Source of the DNA: Carposina sasakii
Lineage: Eukaryota; Arthropoda; Insecta; Lepidoptera; Carposinidae
Reading direction: 5' to 3'
DNA length: 64,000 nucleotides
NCBI GenBank assembly: GCA_014607495.2
Contig: CP053156.1
Coordinates: forward strand, 7,130,001-7,194,000
Below the pieces are notes generated by a model. That model ran no database searches, had not been told where the DNA came from, and was given only the letters and a program-made list of their open reading frames with translations. Made by a program: the position numbers and the translations under genes. Positions within the stretch are counted from its first letter, which is position 1; each line of letters begins with the position of its first letter. This document shows, one piece after another, positions 47,801 to 59,036 of the stretch.

Positions 47801-47835
47801 CGTTCCGGATAATCAAATTAAGAATGTATTTTTTG
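44831..47835. other. Single-copy stretch without supported genes
   Basis: The longest open frame is 107 residues (45054-45377) with no recognisable features. Higher-complexity patches lie at 45790-45965 and 47500-47640; the latter is a GC-rich island with CACGTG. TACTCGTA lies at 45092-45099. ACTATTCAAATGCTAT-like words recur near 46380 and 46450. Confidence 0.45.
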
Positions 47836-48202
47836 CGAGTAATAACACTGGAGAGAGCTATGCTTGGGATCTCTCTGCGTGATCGAATCAGAAATGAGGA
47901 GATCCGCAGACGTACAAAGATCACCGACATAGCTGAACGGTCCAGCAAGCTGAAGTGGCAATGGGCAGGGCACATAGCTTGAAGAACTGATGGCCGATGG
48001 AGTCGGAAAGTTCTAGAGTGGATACCACGTATCGGCAAGCGCAGCGTGGGAAGGCCCCCCGCGAGGTGGACGGATGACCTGGCCAAGGTTGCGGGCGTCG
48101 GTTGGATGCAGGCTGCTTCCGACCGGTCGGAGTGGAGGTTGTTGGGGGAGGCCTATGTCCAGCAGTGGACTTCTCAGGGCTGTAAATGATGATGATGATG
48201 AA
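47836..48202 (+). pseudogene. RTE reverse transcriptase 3' fragment with premature stop
   Basis: It reads LERAMLGISLRDRIRNEEIR and RRTKITDIAERSSKLKWQWA, then GHIA followed by a TGA stop at 47980-47982 where relatives have Arg (CGA). It then continues RTDGRWSRKVLEWIPRIGKR to GEAYVQQWTSQGCK, a stop, and (TGA)n. It begins ~45 residues further upstream in the protein than the copies at 3651 and 28806. Confidence 0.88.
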
Positions 48203-48882
48203 TAACACTGTCGTCGTAGGTATGTACACCACAATGGTACGTGTTCAGTATTTCAGTACTTACCTTGCTTTGCTTTTAATCTGTTACATCCATTTAAAAT
48301 GCCTAGACTATGGTTATAGTTAGATTAGATCCAGGCAGTTAGCATCAAACTAGTGACCCCCCACTGGAGTAATTAGTGACCGCAGGTGACCGACGCTTGC
48401 ACTGAGTTATGGCTGGTGTCGGGCAGGTGTCAGGGGGCTATATACGGACATGCAGATAGGTATTGTGTTCCGCATATAAGATATATAATATGTAGTTACG
48501 TGTGATATAGCTATATCTAATGTCATGACTGAAGAAAACACATTCGAGTAGCTGTGTGTCTGTAGATATGTCTGAACAGCTGGAAAAGGGATATGCGTGG
48601 TTACTGGATAAAATATTACGATGTGTCTAGGCTAGATATCCCAATCTATAGACCAAAATGTATGAAAATCAATGCCTAACAGTATTGCTAAGATAGATAG
48701 ACAACCTTTGGCATTTGTATACCTTGCATTGGAGTTGTAAGAATGAAGTAAACGGTCGTAACGCTTACTACGAAAGTCGTAGTATGCCCAGAAAATTCGT
48801 AGCACGGCGTAGTCAACGCCACTGACCTTACAATTTTCTGACTACCGTAGTAGGTAGCCATTTATCCTATCCTACTAATAAT

Positions 48883-48956
48883 ACAAACTGTTGCCCGCGA
48901 CTTCGTCCATGTAGACTGCAGAATGTAGCCTATCCGCACTCCCAACTATAGATATG
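48883..48956 (-). mobile_element. Helitron 3' end fragment
   Basis: The plus strand reads CTGTTGCCCGCGACTTCGTC, the reverse complement of the GC-rich 3' end (GACGAAGTCGCGGGCAACAG) common on lepidopteran Helitrons. It is joined directly to the RTE fragment at 48957. Confidence 0.65.
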
Positions 48957-49037
48957 ACAGGCTGCTTCCGACCGGTCGGAGTGGAGGTTGTTGGGGGAGG
49001 CCTATGTCCAACAGTGAACTTCTCAGGGCTGTAAATA
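48957..49037 (+). mobile_element. RTE LINE extreme 3' fragment
   Basis: It begins CAGGCTGCTTCCGACCGGTC and ends GGCTGTAAATAATGATGATG. A TGG-to-TGA change near 49015 breaks the QQW motif. Confidence 0.8.
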
Positions 49038-49040
49038 ATG

Positions 49041-49378
49041 ATGATGGCAATGATTTATATTAATTATAACTATAGGTTTTATGAGAATAATTTCACAGGC
49101 TATGAAGTTCACACAGTTAATGTCTCTGGCGGGTTTTCTCAGTTATGTACGAGGTAGTTAGTACTTTACGCAAGCCAGAAACACTATAATTTTCCAAATG
49201 GTCAATTAGATCATCAAAATAAAGATTACACAATAGCTCATAATAAAATGTAAAAAATATGACTTTAAAGTGTGTCATGTTAAACAACGAAAAAATGTCC
49301 TACAATTATAAATGGTCGCGTCCAATTAATTGAATCGCAATAAAAATTCATCAGGTTCTATTCAAAGCGGGCGGCCGA
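49041..49378. other. Unannotated stretch
   Basis: AT-rich unique sequence; nothing supported. Confidence 0.45.
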
Positions 49379-49418
49379 GCGGAGTGGGCGGAGTGGGCCG
49401 AGTGGGCCGAGTGGGCGG
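49379..49418 (+). repeat. GC-rich 9-bp minisatellite
   Basis: Four tandem units of GC(G/C)GAGTGG, preceded by GCGGGCGGCC. In the overlapping open frame it encodes a Gly-Val-Gly/Arg run, which is a repeat artefact. Confidence 0.85.
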
Positions 49419-49684
49419 ATTTCATCTGCGTGTATTAATTGCTGACGATGGCTGCGGGCTAAGTAATGACCCTTGTACATTTGACAGCCCGACAGGTACC
49501 CCATGTGGATGTAAAATACTGGAAGAGATCACCATTTTACACAAGCACCCTTTCTTATACTTTGTTTTTTTAACTCTTATCACCTATACCTGTAAAGGGT
49601 TGGTTTCAGGCAGTACCATTAAACAAACTACTTGGCAATATGAGTTTTGAAATAATTCACATTGCGTTGACCTGAACGACATAT

Positions 49685-49885
49685 TAGACGGGGCGAAAAT
49701 TTCACCAATTTCTGTGGACTACAGAAAAAACCAAATGTCGAAATTATCCGGTATAAAAATATTTTCCCGGGATAAAAAGCCTATGTGTCAATCCAGGGTG
49801 TCAGCTAACTCCATGCCAAATTTTATTAAATTCGCTCTAGCCGTTTTTACGTGAAAGAGTTACAAGTAAGATTACATTTTTAATA
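49685..49885 (-). mobile_element. Degenerate Helitron-like fragment
   Basis: It contains AAATGTCGAAATTATCCGG, CGGGATAAAAAGCCTATGTG and CGCTCTAGCCGTTTTTACGT, matching the bodies at 59541-59728 and 62440-62600. Both termini are eroded. Confidence 0.6.
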
Positions 49886-50668
49886 AATTAATAAATAATT
49901 ATTAAATACATTAGTAAGACGAAGTATCTTCCATTGTCGACAAAGCAGGCGGATTGTAATATACCTAGATTTCATACATCAAAAAATGTGGCACGCTGTG
50001 ATGCGACCTGACCCCTAATGCATTCTAATGTACGTTAGGTTTTAGACTTCATTACATGTCTTGACGTGTGACAATGAAGGGTTCCTATTGAAGCAAACGT
50101 TTCGATAATCGAACCTCTATTAGCTTCGATCGACAAATAATGCTACTTTATCTAAGCCCCAGTTTCATATGAGCTGATGCACTACATTGGTGATGCCAGT
50201 AAAGGAGTACACATAACTGTTCCAGCATCTCTACTCCCAGCATAGGTATCGGTGTTCAGCCATTAGTAGATATGAAAGAACAGGTCAGCGGCCCTAATCG
50301 CGCCCGCAATCCATCACTCACGTGAATAGGTGAGAGTAACGTCCACAGAACAGGCTGACTTTGATATGGGATGTCATTAGGCGAGGTGTGATGTTGGCTA
50401 ATTGGGGTGTTGTAAAATTTTACTTGTGATCATATAAATTTTGCAAAGTAACGTTTTTTTTATGTTAGCATTTGGTATCACCTGCACCTACAACTCTGGT
50501 CCTTCAACTCCGAACTAACTGTATTATTTTTGTATGTATAGATAAGATAGTTTTTTGTATGTCGAATCTAATAGCTCGGTTACGTTACAAAATTTATCTG
50601 ATAACACAAGTTCGTAGAGATCCCGATTAAAATTATTATAGCACATGTAAAAATATACATGCTATGCC
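49886..50668. other. Unannotated stretch
   Basis: Unique sequence; no gene or repeat is supported. Confidence 0.45.
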
Positions 50669-50716
50669 TACCCTGTAAGGGATAAAGGCGTGATTATATG
50701 TATGTATGTATGTAAA
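50669..50716 (+). mobile_element. Dispersed repeat C tail fragment
   Basis: CCTGTAAGGGATAAAGGCGT followed by (ATGT)n. Confidence 0.7.
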
Positions 50717-50918
50717 AATAGTAAATCACTCTTGAAAAATGAGTAGAAACGGTATCTAAAGACCAATCGATTACTTTTCTTGTCTCCTTCTTGGTAAGAT
50801 AAAAAAATTGTTTATCCTATGATAGATGATACCTATATGTGTAATGTTTATGTTAATACGAGACAAGACCCTAGTTACTTTAATAAGGACTAGGTTGAAA
50901 TATTGCAATTATAATACC

Positions 50919-51519
50919 TATACAGGGTGTAATAAAAGGTATATGTTAAGCGAAAAGCTATGTAAATAGCCCACTAAAAGGAATCTACTCACAAAATTTG
51001 AGACTCGGAATCGCATGTTTATTTTTCCAGATCATCATCATCATCATTTACAGCCCTGAAAAGTCCACTGTTGGACATAGGCCTCCCCCAACAACCTCCA
51101 CTCCGACCGGTCGGAAGCAGCCTGCATCCAACCGACGCCCGCAACCTTGACCAGGTCATCCGTCCACCTCGCGGGTGGCCTTCCCACGCTGCGCTTGCCG
51201 ATACGTGGTATCCACTCTAGAACTTTCCGACTCCATCGGCCATCAGTTCTTCGAGCTATGTGCCCTGCCCATTGCCACTTCAGCTTGCTGGACCGTTCAG
51301 CTATGTCGGTGATCTTTGTACGTCTGCGGATCTCCTCATTTCTGATTCGATCACGCAGAGAGATCCCAAGAATAGCTCTTTCCAAATAGTATGGAGAATT
51401 CCTAAACAACTCAGTTCATACAATCTTGAAAAACAAACATTTGATGGTTCTTTATAGTGGGCTATTTACATAGCTTTTCTTTTCTTCTTAACATACCCCC
51501 TTCTGTTACACCCTGTATA
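50919..51519. mobile_element. TIR element with nested RTE insertion
   Basis: The left arm (50919-50979) begins TATACAGGGTGTAATAAAAG and contains GCTATGTAAATAGCCCACTA. The right arm (51451-51519) is its imperfect inverse, containing TAGTGGGCTATTTACATAGC and ending TGTTACACCCTGTATA. Total 601 bp, of which 51030-51409 is a minus-strand RTE fragment inserted into the loop, leaving ~90 bp of original interior. It is a layered insertion history; the TIR element is older. Confidence 0.85.
51030..51409 (-). pseudogene. RTE reverse transcriptase C-terminal fragment, open frame intact
   Basis: An uninterrupted 121-residue frame reads from LERAILGISLRDRIRNEEIR through AGHIARRTDGRWSRKVLEWI and GRPPARWTDDLVKVAGVGWM to GEAYVQQWTFQGCK. 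It is followed by TGA-rich tail sequence at 51030-51045. This is the best preserved RTE end in the window. It lacks endonuclease and catalytic RT domains, so it is a 5'-truncated copy although the frame is open. It lies inside the TIR element at 50919-51519. Confidence 0.9.
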
Positions 51520-52899
51520 CTACCATACTTCTATATAATCATCAAATTAACTAACTTATTTCCCGCCCCTTTAAAACAAAACTCAGTGGGTAAGCTCAAA
51601 AAGTATTAGTATTTTAAAGCACCTTTTGCTGCCAACGGTACCTGTCCGTCGTCGGACAGCTCCGGCAATTTCCCCGCGCACGTGGCGCAGTGTAATACCG
51701 CCCTAATGTCACGTGATCGATCAGCACATCCCGTACAGATTATATACAGGTTGTAAGATATTATGAGACTGTTTTTTATTTATTCCATCATTTCCCTGTT
51801 ATGGTTTTTGAGATGGGCTTTCATATTGCTTACAGGCTGGCGACTATGGCGGCCATATTTTGCTGGAGTTAAGTCGAATTCACCCGATTAATAAACGTAA
51901 CGTTTTCTCTTCTAAAAATCACAATATTTAACTGTGTTACCAACAATAGCTATGGACCTTAGCTTAGAGTTTAACGATGATATAAAAAATTTGGGGATAT
52001 TTGGTACGAGAATGTTACCTGTTATGGTTCATGCATTTGTTAAGGTCTTGTTAATATCTGAATAATTTATGTTTATAGTCAATTAATAAAGCCACGAACT
52101 ATGTTTGTGTGTAATTTAAAGTCTATTTGTTATTTTCATGATATAACCAAAAATAAGCAATAACCGAACAGGTAAAATTACCGTACCACATACAAACACA
52201 CGCAATAAAGCAAATAAAGCTCGAGCAATTCTAAAACCGTGATCCAATCAAGTCACATCTGCACTCGTAGATTGCGACAGAAGGTGGTCGCGTCTCATCT
52301 GCCTCTAATCCATTACCTCGTGCCATATTTAATTCCCCCTCACCTAAGCAATCGCCACGCGCACATGTCTCTCCTGTACCCTACACGTATAAAATTTGAT
52401 AAATCGCATCGGCGACATGAGAACTACCCTTGGCTTAAACGGCCCCTTTAAAACGAGAACTCCGATTAGACAGTTGTGTGGAGGCGCCACTGTTTATAAA
52501 TTCTGTCATGTACTATACTATACGTGAGATGGAGATGTTAGTTTACGTTTTCCGCCACGTTAATTCGGATCCATGTCATACTCAGTGCGTCCAGCTCTTG
52601 TTTGAATGAGGAACAAATATAAGTTATCGTGAATGCAAGTTTGAAATGTCGTATGAACAACTTTGTTGTTTCGCTCGTAAATTCGTGATCTAGAGCAGAA
52701 TTTTGGCTATTAAGATGATGTGAACGGCAAATGCACTTCAGTGGATAGCCGTGCAGTAAGTGAGGGGATAGGTAAGGTAATGCAGATGTGAGGGACGGCT
52801 GCCCTCCGAGAGTGCCCGGTCGACGACAGAGGCAGTTTACATCGATTAATTTCAATAGTGACGACGTCCATTTAGAAAATTGATATAAATGTGTCGAGA
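51520..52899. other. Single-copy stretch with high-complexity patches
   Basis: 51630-51735 is GC-richer, with CACGTG and TCACGTGATCGATC words and no repeat hallmark. 52230-52860 is also ordinary high-complexity sequence. Open frames (up to 105 residues) have no recognisable features. Confidence 0.4.
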
Positions 52900-53520
52900 G
52901 AAATCGCTAATATTGTAACGAGGCTATAAATAGCCCGTGAAAAAATGCAGTAAAAATTAAACAAACTCAAATAAGTTCGCACATAAAATAACTCTGGAAT
53001 GGCAGTTAGCGGCAATTTATTACCGGTCGAACATTACCTACAATCGGCCAACGATATTTTGATGGTCTTCATAAAATCGCATTTGGACTCCGCTTTACAG
53101 TTTGCGAAATGAATAAAAACGATCCATCAATTCGAATTCAGCGCAACTTTCACCGGACGGAAAATCGATACGAAATTAGCTAATGGAAACTTGATAGGCG
53201 ACAAAAAAGCGAATCCCGCAAGCCCCCGTAAGCGCATTCGCAACAATAAATCTCGGCTTTCTCTCTGGGCCGACAGATGGCGTGCCCTCCCTTTACAGGT
53301 AACTTTACACCCGCACAACATTGGAGCGCTTTACGATTTTTTGTATGGCATAATTTAGAGCGATGCAAGCGCTTAGTCGCCAAGTTAAATGCATTAGACA
53401 CGTACAATGGAATATTCAATTATGCTGACAAGGTAGGGGTCATGTGCGCTTTATCCGTGCGCGTTGCAGCCACAGCGTACTCGTATGAATGGTATGAACG
53501 CAAACTTCGGGATTAGCGCA
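52900..53520. promoter_or_regulatory. Candidate conserved noncoding block
   Basis: About 600 bp of balanced-composition sequence without repeats, dense in homeodomain-type cores (GCAATTTATTACCGG, CGAAATTAGCTAATGG, GGCATAATTTAGAGCG). Frames on both strands are broken and do not resemble a protein. The texture is that of insect developmental enhancers, inferred by eye only. TACTCGTA lies at 53478-53485. Confidence 0.3.
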
Positions 53521-53989
53521 TCTGGTGCTGTGTACGGTAGATTGACTTGAAACAAATTAATTCAATTAGCGTATTTTAAATTGAATTTTTATAATAACTT
53601 AGTAGTAATGTATTACTATACCCAATTACCCACTTATAATGATTACAAAAAGCTCAATATATGGTCCATTTCCTACCTAGGTAGTCGACAGCTTATTTAA
53701 TACTTAATTATTACTGATACAACTAAAAAAATTATAATTTACATATTTAAAAAAAACGTCGATAAACAAGGAGGTTTTATTAAAATAGGTACTTTAGGTA
53801 GTTATATAAAATCAAAATGTGTGTCCGAAATATTTTTTTGTATTTAATTTACAAAGTAATCAAATTAAGTTCCACAAAATGGTGACAGCACCTAATACGT
53901 CATCAAGTTGTACAGAAATAAAACGCAAAGATATCAAATTTCAATTAAAACTTAACACATTAAGGTTTTAGTGCGTATCGTAAAATTAA
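53521..53989. other. AT-rich spacer
   Basis: Very AT-rich; nothing supported. Confidence 0.5.
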
Positions 53990-54185
53990 TAAAAATATGC
54001 CTCAGGGAGCCCCGGGCTCCGGCTTCGGCCATCTAATGACACTTTGGCTTACAAGCAAACCGCGGATTACAAATTATATTCCGAGCTTTCATAACACATT
54101 TAGATGGTGCGACGTTTATTGCAATGAAACATCGAACGACTATTTCAATCCAACGATTTATCGGCTTAAGTGTATGATTTGGTAA
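53990..54185. promoter_or_regulatory. Second candidate noncoding block
   Basis: It contains GGGAGCCCCGGGCTCC, a perfect 16-bp GC palindrome (54006-54021), then ATCTAATGACACTTTGG and GACGTTTATTGCAATGAAAC with Hox/Caudal-like TTTATTGC. The 62-residue frame across it is not a recognised protein. Confidence 0.3.
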
Positions 54186-54186
54186 G

Positions 54187-54582
54187 ACAGTAATTTTGGT
54201 CGTGAATGTTCCCGAAAACTACGGAATTTCCTCATCATCACGATCATTTTTCTCCATGGAAGCATACCTGGGAAGTGTCTGGTTTCCAAAATATTAGGGT
54301 CCAAAGTTGAGTAGATCGCATTTTTCTGCATAAATGCACATTGACGCGTGTAGCAAGATTTTTTCACGAGAAATAATTAATCTATCTATGAAAAAACTAG
54401 CATAAACACTTCCCATTTAGATGGTACATCTCTTCATAATTTTCCCAATCAAGTAAAAAAAAACAACAAAAAAATTTACATCGTTTCCCAGCATTTTTTT
54501 GGCATAAAACATTTGGGGTCGGTTTACTACATGATGGAGTACGTACCCTTCGTTAAGGGTGGCAACGAACAAAACACCTGTA
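54187..54582 (-). mobile_element. MITE-like element with ACAGGRTG ends, third copy, inverted
   Basis: It matches 40196-40571 in reverse: TTTCTCCATGGAAGCATACC, ATTAGGGTCCAAAGTTGAGT, CCCTTCGTTAAGGGTGGCAA. The ends are eroded (ACAGTAATTTTGGTC and ACACCTGTA). Confidence 0.75.
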
Positions 54583-55198
54583 GATATGCACACTAAGATA
54601 TATTTAAGATAGTTATAGGGATTGTCCACTGTCTGTGTGTACAATAAAGAAAACAAAATATGTTTCTTACTTAGGTATCGAGTAATCATATAGTGTCATC
54701 TTTTCACCTGTCCATTAATTTTTTTTTTATTTAGATAGCAGTTACATAGGTCATACATCACGATCACAAGTTGAATATTTTTGCGATGTTAGCTAGTACT
54801 CCTATTTAAATACTGGCAAATACTCGTAATAACGGTGTTATTATAAAAGAGCGCCTAAAGTTAGACTCGTTTTAAATATGTCATTTGACAGTAAAATTTT
54901 GGAAATGTTTCGCTTAAATGATGCTTATATTCTTTTGTTATAACACCGTAACTATTTACTATATAAACCAAAAACACGTTAATGTTTTTAAATTTTGAAC
55001 GTAATGTCTATGTCCTTTGCGAAAAAAATCGTAACCACATCGTCAACTTGAAAGCCATCCCCGCGGGTTGATTGTGATAGTCATTACCAGGGGTTAACGG
55101 TTTAAACAGAATTATGTTTTTACGAGCCGCGTCTCTGGCCGTTATGCATAACAATCATCTGTAGGCCGAAAACTGATTGTTTCTGAGGTGGATTGTAA
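54583..55198. other. Unannotated stretch
   Basis: A retroposon-like AATAAAG end lies at about 54625-54655 and TACTCGTA at 54821-54828. Nothing else is supported. Confidence 0.45.
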
Positions 55199-55460
55199 TA
55201 TAAAAAAATTATAAATATAAAATAAATAAATATTCACAGACTTCACAACATATTGACCGAGTCCCACACTAAGATCTCTAAGGTCTTGTGTCGTGGGTAC
55301 TAAGCAACAGTATATAAATACATAGATAAGTATAGAAACATCCATGACTCGGAAACAAACATCGACATTCATCATATAAATGTTTGCACCTACCGGGATT
55401 CGAACCCAGGACCTATGGCGTCGCAGGCAGGGTCACTACCAACTACACCAATCGGTCGTC
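55199..55460 (-). mobile_element. SINE B, most complete copy
   Basis: On the minus strand it starts GACGACCGATTGGTGTAGTT (A-box-like TGTAGTTGGTAG), then GGTCCTGGGTTCGAATCCCG (B-box), then the family body, and ends in an AT-rich tail. The internal promoter boxes are recognisable, so the tRNA-derived origin is clear. Confidence 0.85.
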
Positions 55461-55569
55461 ATTTAGCAAATGTTACATAAATAGAGAAACTAGTTAAACA
55501 TACATACGTAAGCCGTGTACATAGGTATACATATACATAGCCGGAAGTGCAAGATCACAAACGAGCTCC

Positions 55570-55632
55570 CACGGTATGCTCTGGGGGAGGCCTGCGTACA
55601 GCAATGGAATGCAATACGCTGACGATTGATTG
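55570..55632 (+). mobile_element. RTE-like LINE 3' remnant
   Basis: It translates as ALGEACVQQWNAIR before a stop and a GATTGATTGA tail, the terminal motif of this LINE group. Confidence 0.7.
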
Positions 55633-56058
55633 ACATAACACGACTGTTTTCCCGATCGTTAAGAAAATACGTATCAATATGACGTATCTTTTATTAAACT
55701 ATATATTTACTTCCTTACAGTCTCTATACGGGATTGCTATAACTGCTAGGAAATCATAGGTCAAACACTGAAACACAAACATTTTACTGGATCGAAACTT
55801 AACCGTCACATAGATTTTGCTTGCTCAACGTTACGAGGCGTACCTACCTACAGATTATTTATTTATTCTTATCTTACTGGCTCAGAGTTCTGTTAATGTT
55901 AACTGGATTATGTAGGGATTAAGAAACTAGAAAACATGCATTTTTAACGTACCTTAGACTGACTGGAAACTCATTTTTCATGCACCAAATCACAAACACT
56001 GATACTTTCGTTAAATATTGAATTGTATCAGGCGTCACTATTCGGAAGTTCAAATCTC
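55633..56058. other. Unannotated stretch
   Basis: AT-rich unique sequence; nothing supported. Confidence 0.45.
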
Positions 56059-56403
56059 TATTGAGGGATCGCCCACCACCATGCCCTATACCCTCCGCTG
56101 ACCCTCGGATCTGCCGACTCATGATCACGAACACAAGACACTACAGTCGCAACGAGAAGCCAGATCCAAGCACCTAGCATGCAACCATAAATACATAGCT
56201 GCTAATCCGAAAACCAATTAAAATTTTAATCGACATATGTTTCGCCAACACCCGTGGCATCATCAGGATTAGTTTTCCATGTTAGTTCTATCTACCGGAC
56301 CAACTAACTAACAACTAAAACCAATGTATTGCAAATCATTTTTATACCTTCAATCAAAATATATATATAGGTATAGGGCCCGGTGGTGGGCGATCCCTCA
56401 ATA
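56059..56403. mobile_element. 345-bp MITE with 32-bp terminal inverted repeats
   Basis: The left arm 56059-56090 (TATTGAGGGATCGCCCACCA...) and right arm 56372-56403 (...GTGGGCGATCCCTCAATA) pair at 30 of 32 positions. The interior has GCACCTAGCATGCAACC and ACATATGTTTCGCCAACACC, shared with 44464-44830 and about 60605-60735. It has no coding capacity, and I see no convincing target duplication longer than 2-3 bp. Confidence 0.9.
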
Positions 56404-57739
56404 CTGATACTTTCACTTAAGTTTTAAAGTTACCACTATTAGCAGTTATTAAAGTACGTGCGTGCCTACTTTCACATATATTGTCATACTTAAGACAATA
56501 ACACAAAAGTCTTTAATAATGGACAACAGTTTATAGCAGTAAACATGGAAAATAATTGTAATTTATGGGAACAGGTAGGTACACTAAAAAGTACATTGTA
56601 CTAATGTCCAGACACAGCGGCGCCGGCGCCGCCGCGCCGCATCGCGCGTCTACGTGAAGCCTTTACGAAGCGTTCTTTTTTTATTTTTTTTTATTTGTTG
56701 ATTTATCACAATGAAAGGCAAAAGAACTATGTTGTTCATACAGCCTATGTAGTTGTAATGTATTGATGTAAGCTTTTCACGACTGAAATTTTTGAAATTA
56801 ATTTAACATCATATTTTTAAAATAACTACATACAAAAGAATGTGATTATTATTATTTTTATCGTATTTCAAGTGTGTTAGTTACGATAAGACTTAACATT
56901 TTGTACTAAATCAAATAAGCTTAAAAAGCAAAGAATTTAAAAAAAACATCAGCCCGAATAAGAGGCAAAGGAAATTATATTCATGAAGCCATCTCAAGCT
57001 TTATTTAGCGGCTTCATAATTCTAATATGTTCTTGTCGGAAATAATCCTTACATACTTTTTATGCAAAAACGACTGAACTGATTTAGATTTAACTTGACG
57101 AGTTATGTAGCTTATGCATATACAACAGAATAACACATTTATAGGTAGATCAACGTAGAAGAAAATGTTGGCGGCCCCTGGTATTTGATATAACTTCATA
57201 ATGTTCAAAATCAGGTTTCATTCATCACTTTCATATACGACACGGCTACGTTCCTAAAAATGGAGCCTGAAATGTAAGATTTCGAAGGGGATCCCATCGG
57301 CACAGGACTCATTTCTTACTTATAGTTTATGTACCTACGTGTCTATAATGGAAATAAATAATAAGATCAATTATATATAATAAAAGCTCGATCGCTAATT
57401 ACCTCCTAACACTCGTATCGACAAACAGACGTGCCGTCCGCCATGAGCGACAGATAATAGCGCTTATTCGCCATTCGTAGTCTATTGTGCGTCAAGGTAT
57501 AAATCAGATTAAGTCTACGAATACAGCCATTATACTTAGATTTAATAAACAATACATAAATCGATTTAAATTTGTTGATAATTACTAATACTTTGATCTA
57601 AAACCGAAAAATCATTCTCTCATTAGGAAAATTCGAAAACTACTTGACCACTGAAGATGAAATTTGATAAAAGGAGAGATTACAACTTGGACCGACCGCG
57701 AAAAAAGGATTTACCGAAATTCCTACATAAAGATGAGAG
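56404..57739. other. Single-copy stretch
   Basis: It contains a short CG island at 56610-56655 (GGCGCCGGCGCCGCCGCGCC) and a high-complexity patch at 57380-57560. No gene is supported. Confidence 0.45.
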
Positions 57740-57830
57740 TGGAAGACTAGAGATCTGTGCACCTGTGTTTGCGCACACATTTATGGAATATGATACAGTT
57801 GGCATCTCCGTTGAGATTGGCCACAATAAC
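57740..57830 (-). repeat. Dispersed repeat D, inverted copy
   Basis: The plus strand has GTGCACCTGTGTTTGCGCAC and TTGAGATTGGCCACAATAAC, the reverse complement of the family core. Confidence 0.65.
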
Positions 57831-58904
57831 CAAAATATGGTTAGCAGAGATTATATTTATACGTCCACGGCAGTGCCACGTTAACTAGACCGTCCTCATC
57901 AACCCTCCATATGCACTATACTGCATAACCTACTCCCTAACGTCCATTTAGACAAGTGCAGCTGCCCCGGTCCGGTCGAGCTCGCGACCGCACCTTGTCA
58001 GCAACTGACGTGGATGTGATTGTGCGATCTTTGTCACGCAATCAGCCAGCGATTTATTCAAGCCCGCCGCTAGCTGCTGGAATAGACTGGAATAGAATCA
58101 GGTGTTCTCATAACTTTATAGGTACAGAGAAGCTAGCAGTATGCAGTGCCATAAATAAGGCGGTGCCACCGGTGCCCAAACACAGGGCATAGACTCTGAG
58201 GGGCTCAAGAATGGCCACTTGGCTAGACCAGGCAGGACTTAATAGGGCGCAGTTATAAAAGCTCGCGTCACTTCATAATAGCTAGTCTAAAAAAAACTGC
58301 TCAAGATCCATTTCTCATAAATAATATAAGGTAGAGACTACACTAAACTCTTAGCCAGTCACATCTCAAGAACAATTAGTAATAGAACAGTTCAACTACT
58401 TACACTGTTACTGGGTTGGTAGAAGTGACTGGACGAGAATAAACGATTCACACCTAGCATCCCATAACTCTAAAACCATGTTATCATAAAACTGTTGGTA
58501 TATCCAGTGATCTACGTCCTCTTGCTCGGTATTTCACGTCGAGTACAGCTCGCCGATGACGCCTCGATTTACGACTAATCTCTCATTACGCACCTATTAT
58601 ACACTCACTAAACACTCGCTCTGCGAATAAATCGTCGTAAAAACAAGCAAGTAGTTTATCGTTGTCTAATTCAAAAATTATTGTTAGGTAGTACGAGGTC
58701 AACCTAAATAAGAATGAGAATTATTTTACGCGGATAATAATCACCTTCTGTCGACAGATTGTGCTCTTTTTACAAAGTTGAAAAAGATAGTTATCTTTTT
58801 CAGTTTTCACACAATATACATATAACATTCACGTCTCGGCAGTAAAACTATCTAAGTATTTTTAGAAGTGCGTAAACTTCTGAAAGTAGTTGCTACCTGT
58901 GAAA
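57831..58904. other. Single-copy stretch
   Basis: 57950-58200 is GC-richer, with an open frame of 78 residues (57956-58192) that has no recognisable domain. The remainder is ordinary. Confidence 0.4.
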
Positions 58905-59036
58905 CAATTTTATGATTAAAAAATTATTAATAAAGAAATGGAAAAAATTCCTCACCCGGGTGGGAATCGAACCCACGACCTCTGCATTCCGTGCCAGCGC
59001 TCTTACCACTGAGCCACCGGGTCAATTTTATAATTA
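58905..59036 (-). mobile_element. tRNA-derived SINE A, 5'-complete
   Basis: On the minus strand it starts GACCCGGTGGCTCAGTGGTA at 59022 and includes GGTTCGATTCCCACCCGGGT, then the tail CATTTCTTTATTAATAATTT. Direct repeats CAATTTTATGATTA (58905-58918) and CAATTTTATAATTA (59023-59036) flank it, with one mismatch. The acceptor stem would pair at six of seven positions. The shared tail and the duplications make it a SINE, not a tRNA gene. Confidence 0.88.

Noticed and set aside
57956..58192. 78-residue open frame in GC-richer sequence
   Set aside because: No recognisable domain, no homolog elsewhere in the window, and length within chance expectation.
58954..59022. Minus-strand tRNA-like sequence with a near-complete acceptor stem
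   Set aside because: Same SINE family tail and flanking direct repeats. The first acceptor pair is mismatched and the anticodon arm does not close into a standard 5-bp stem.
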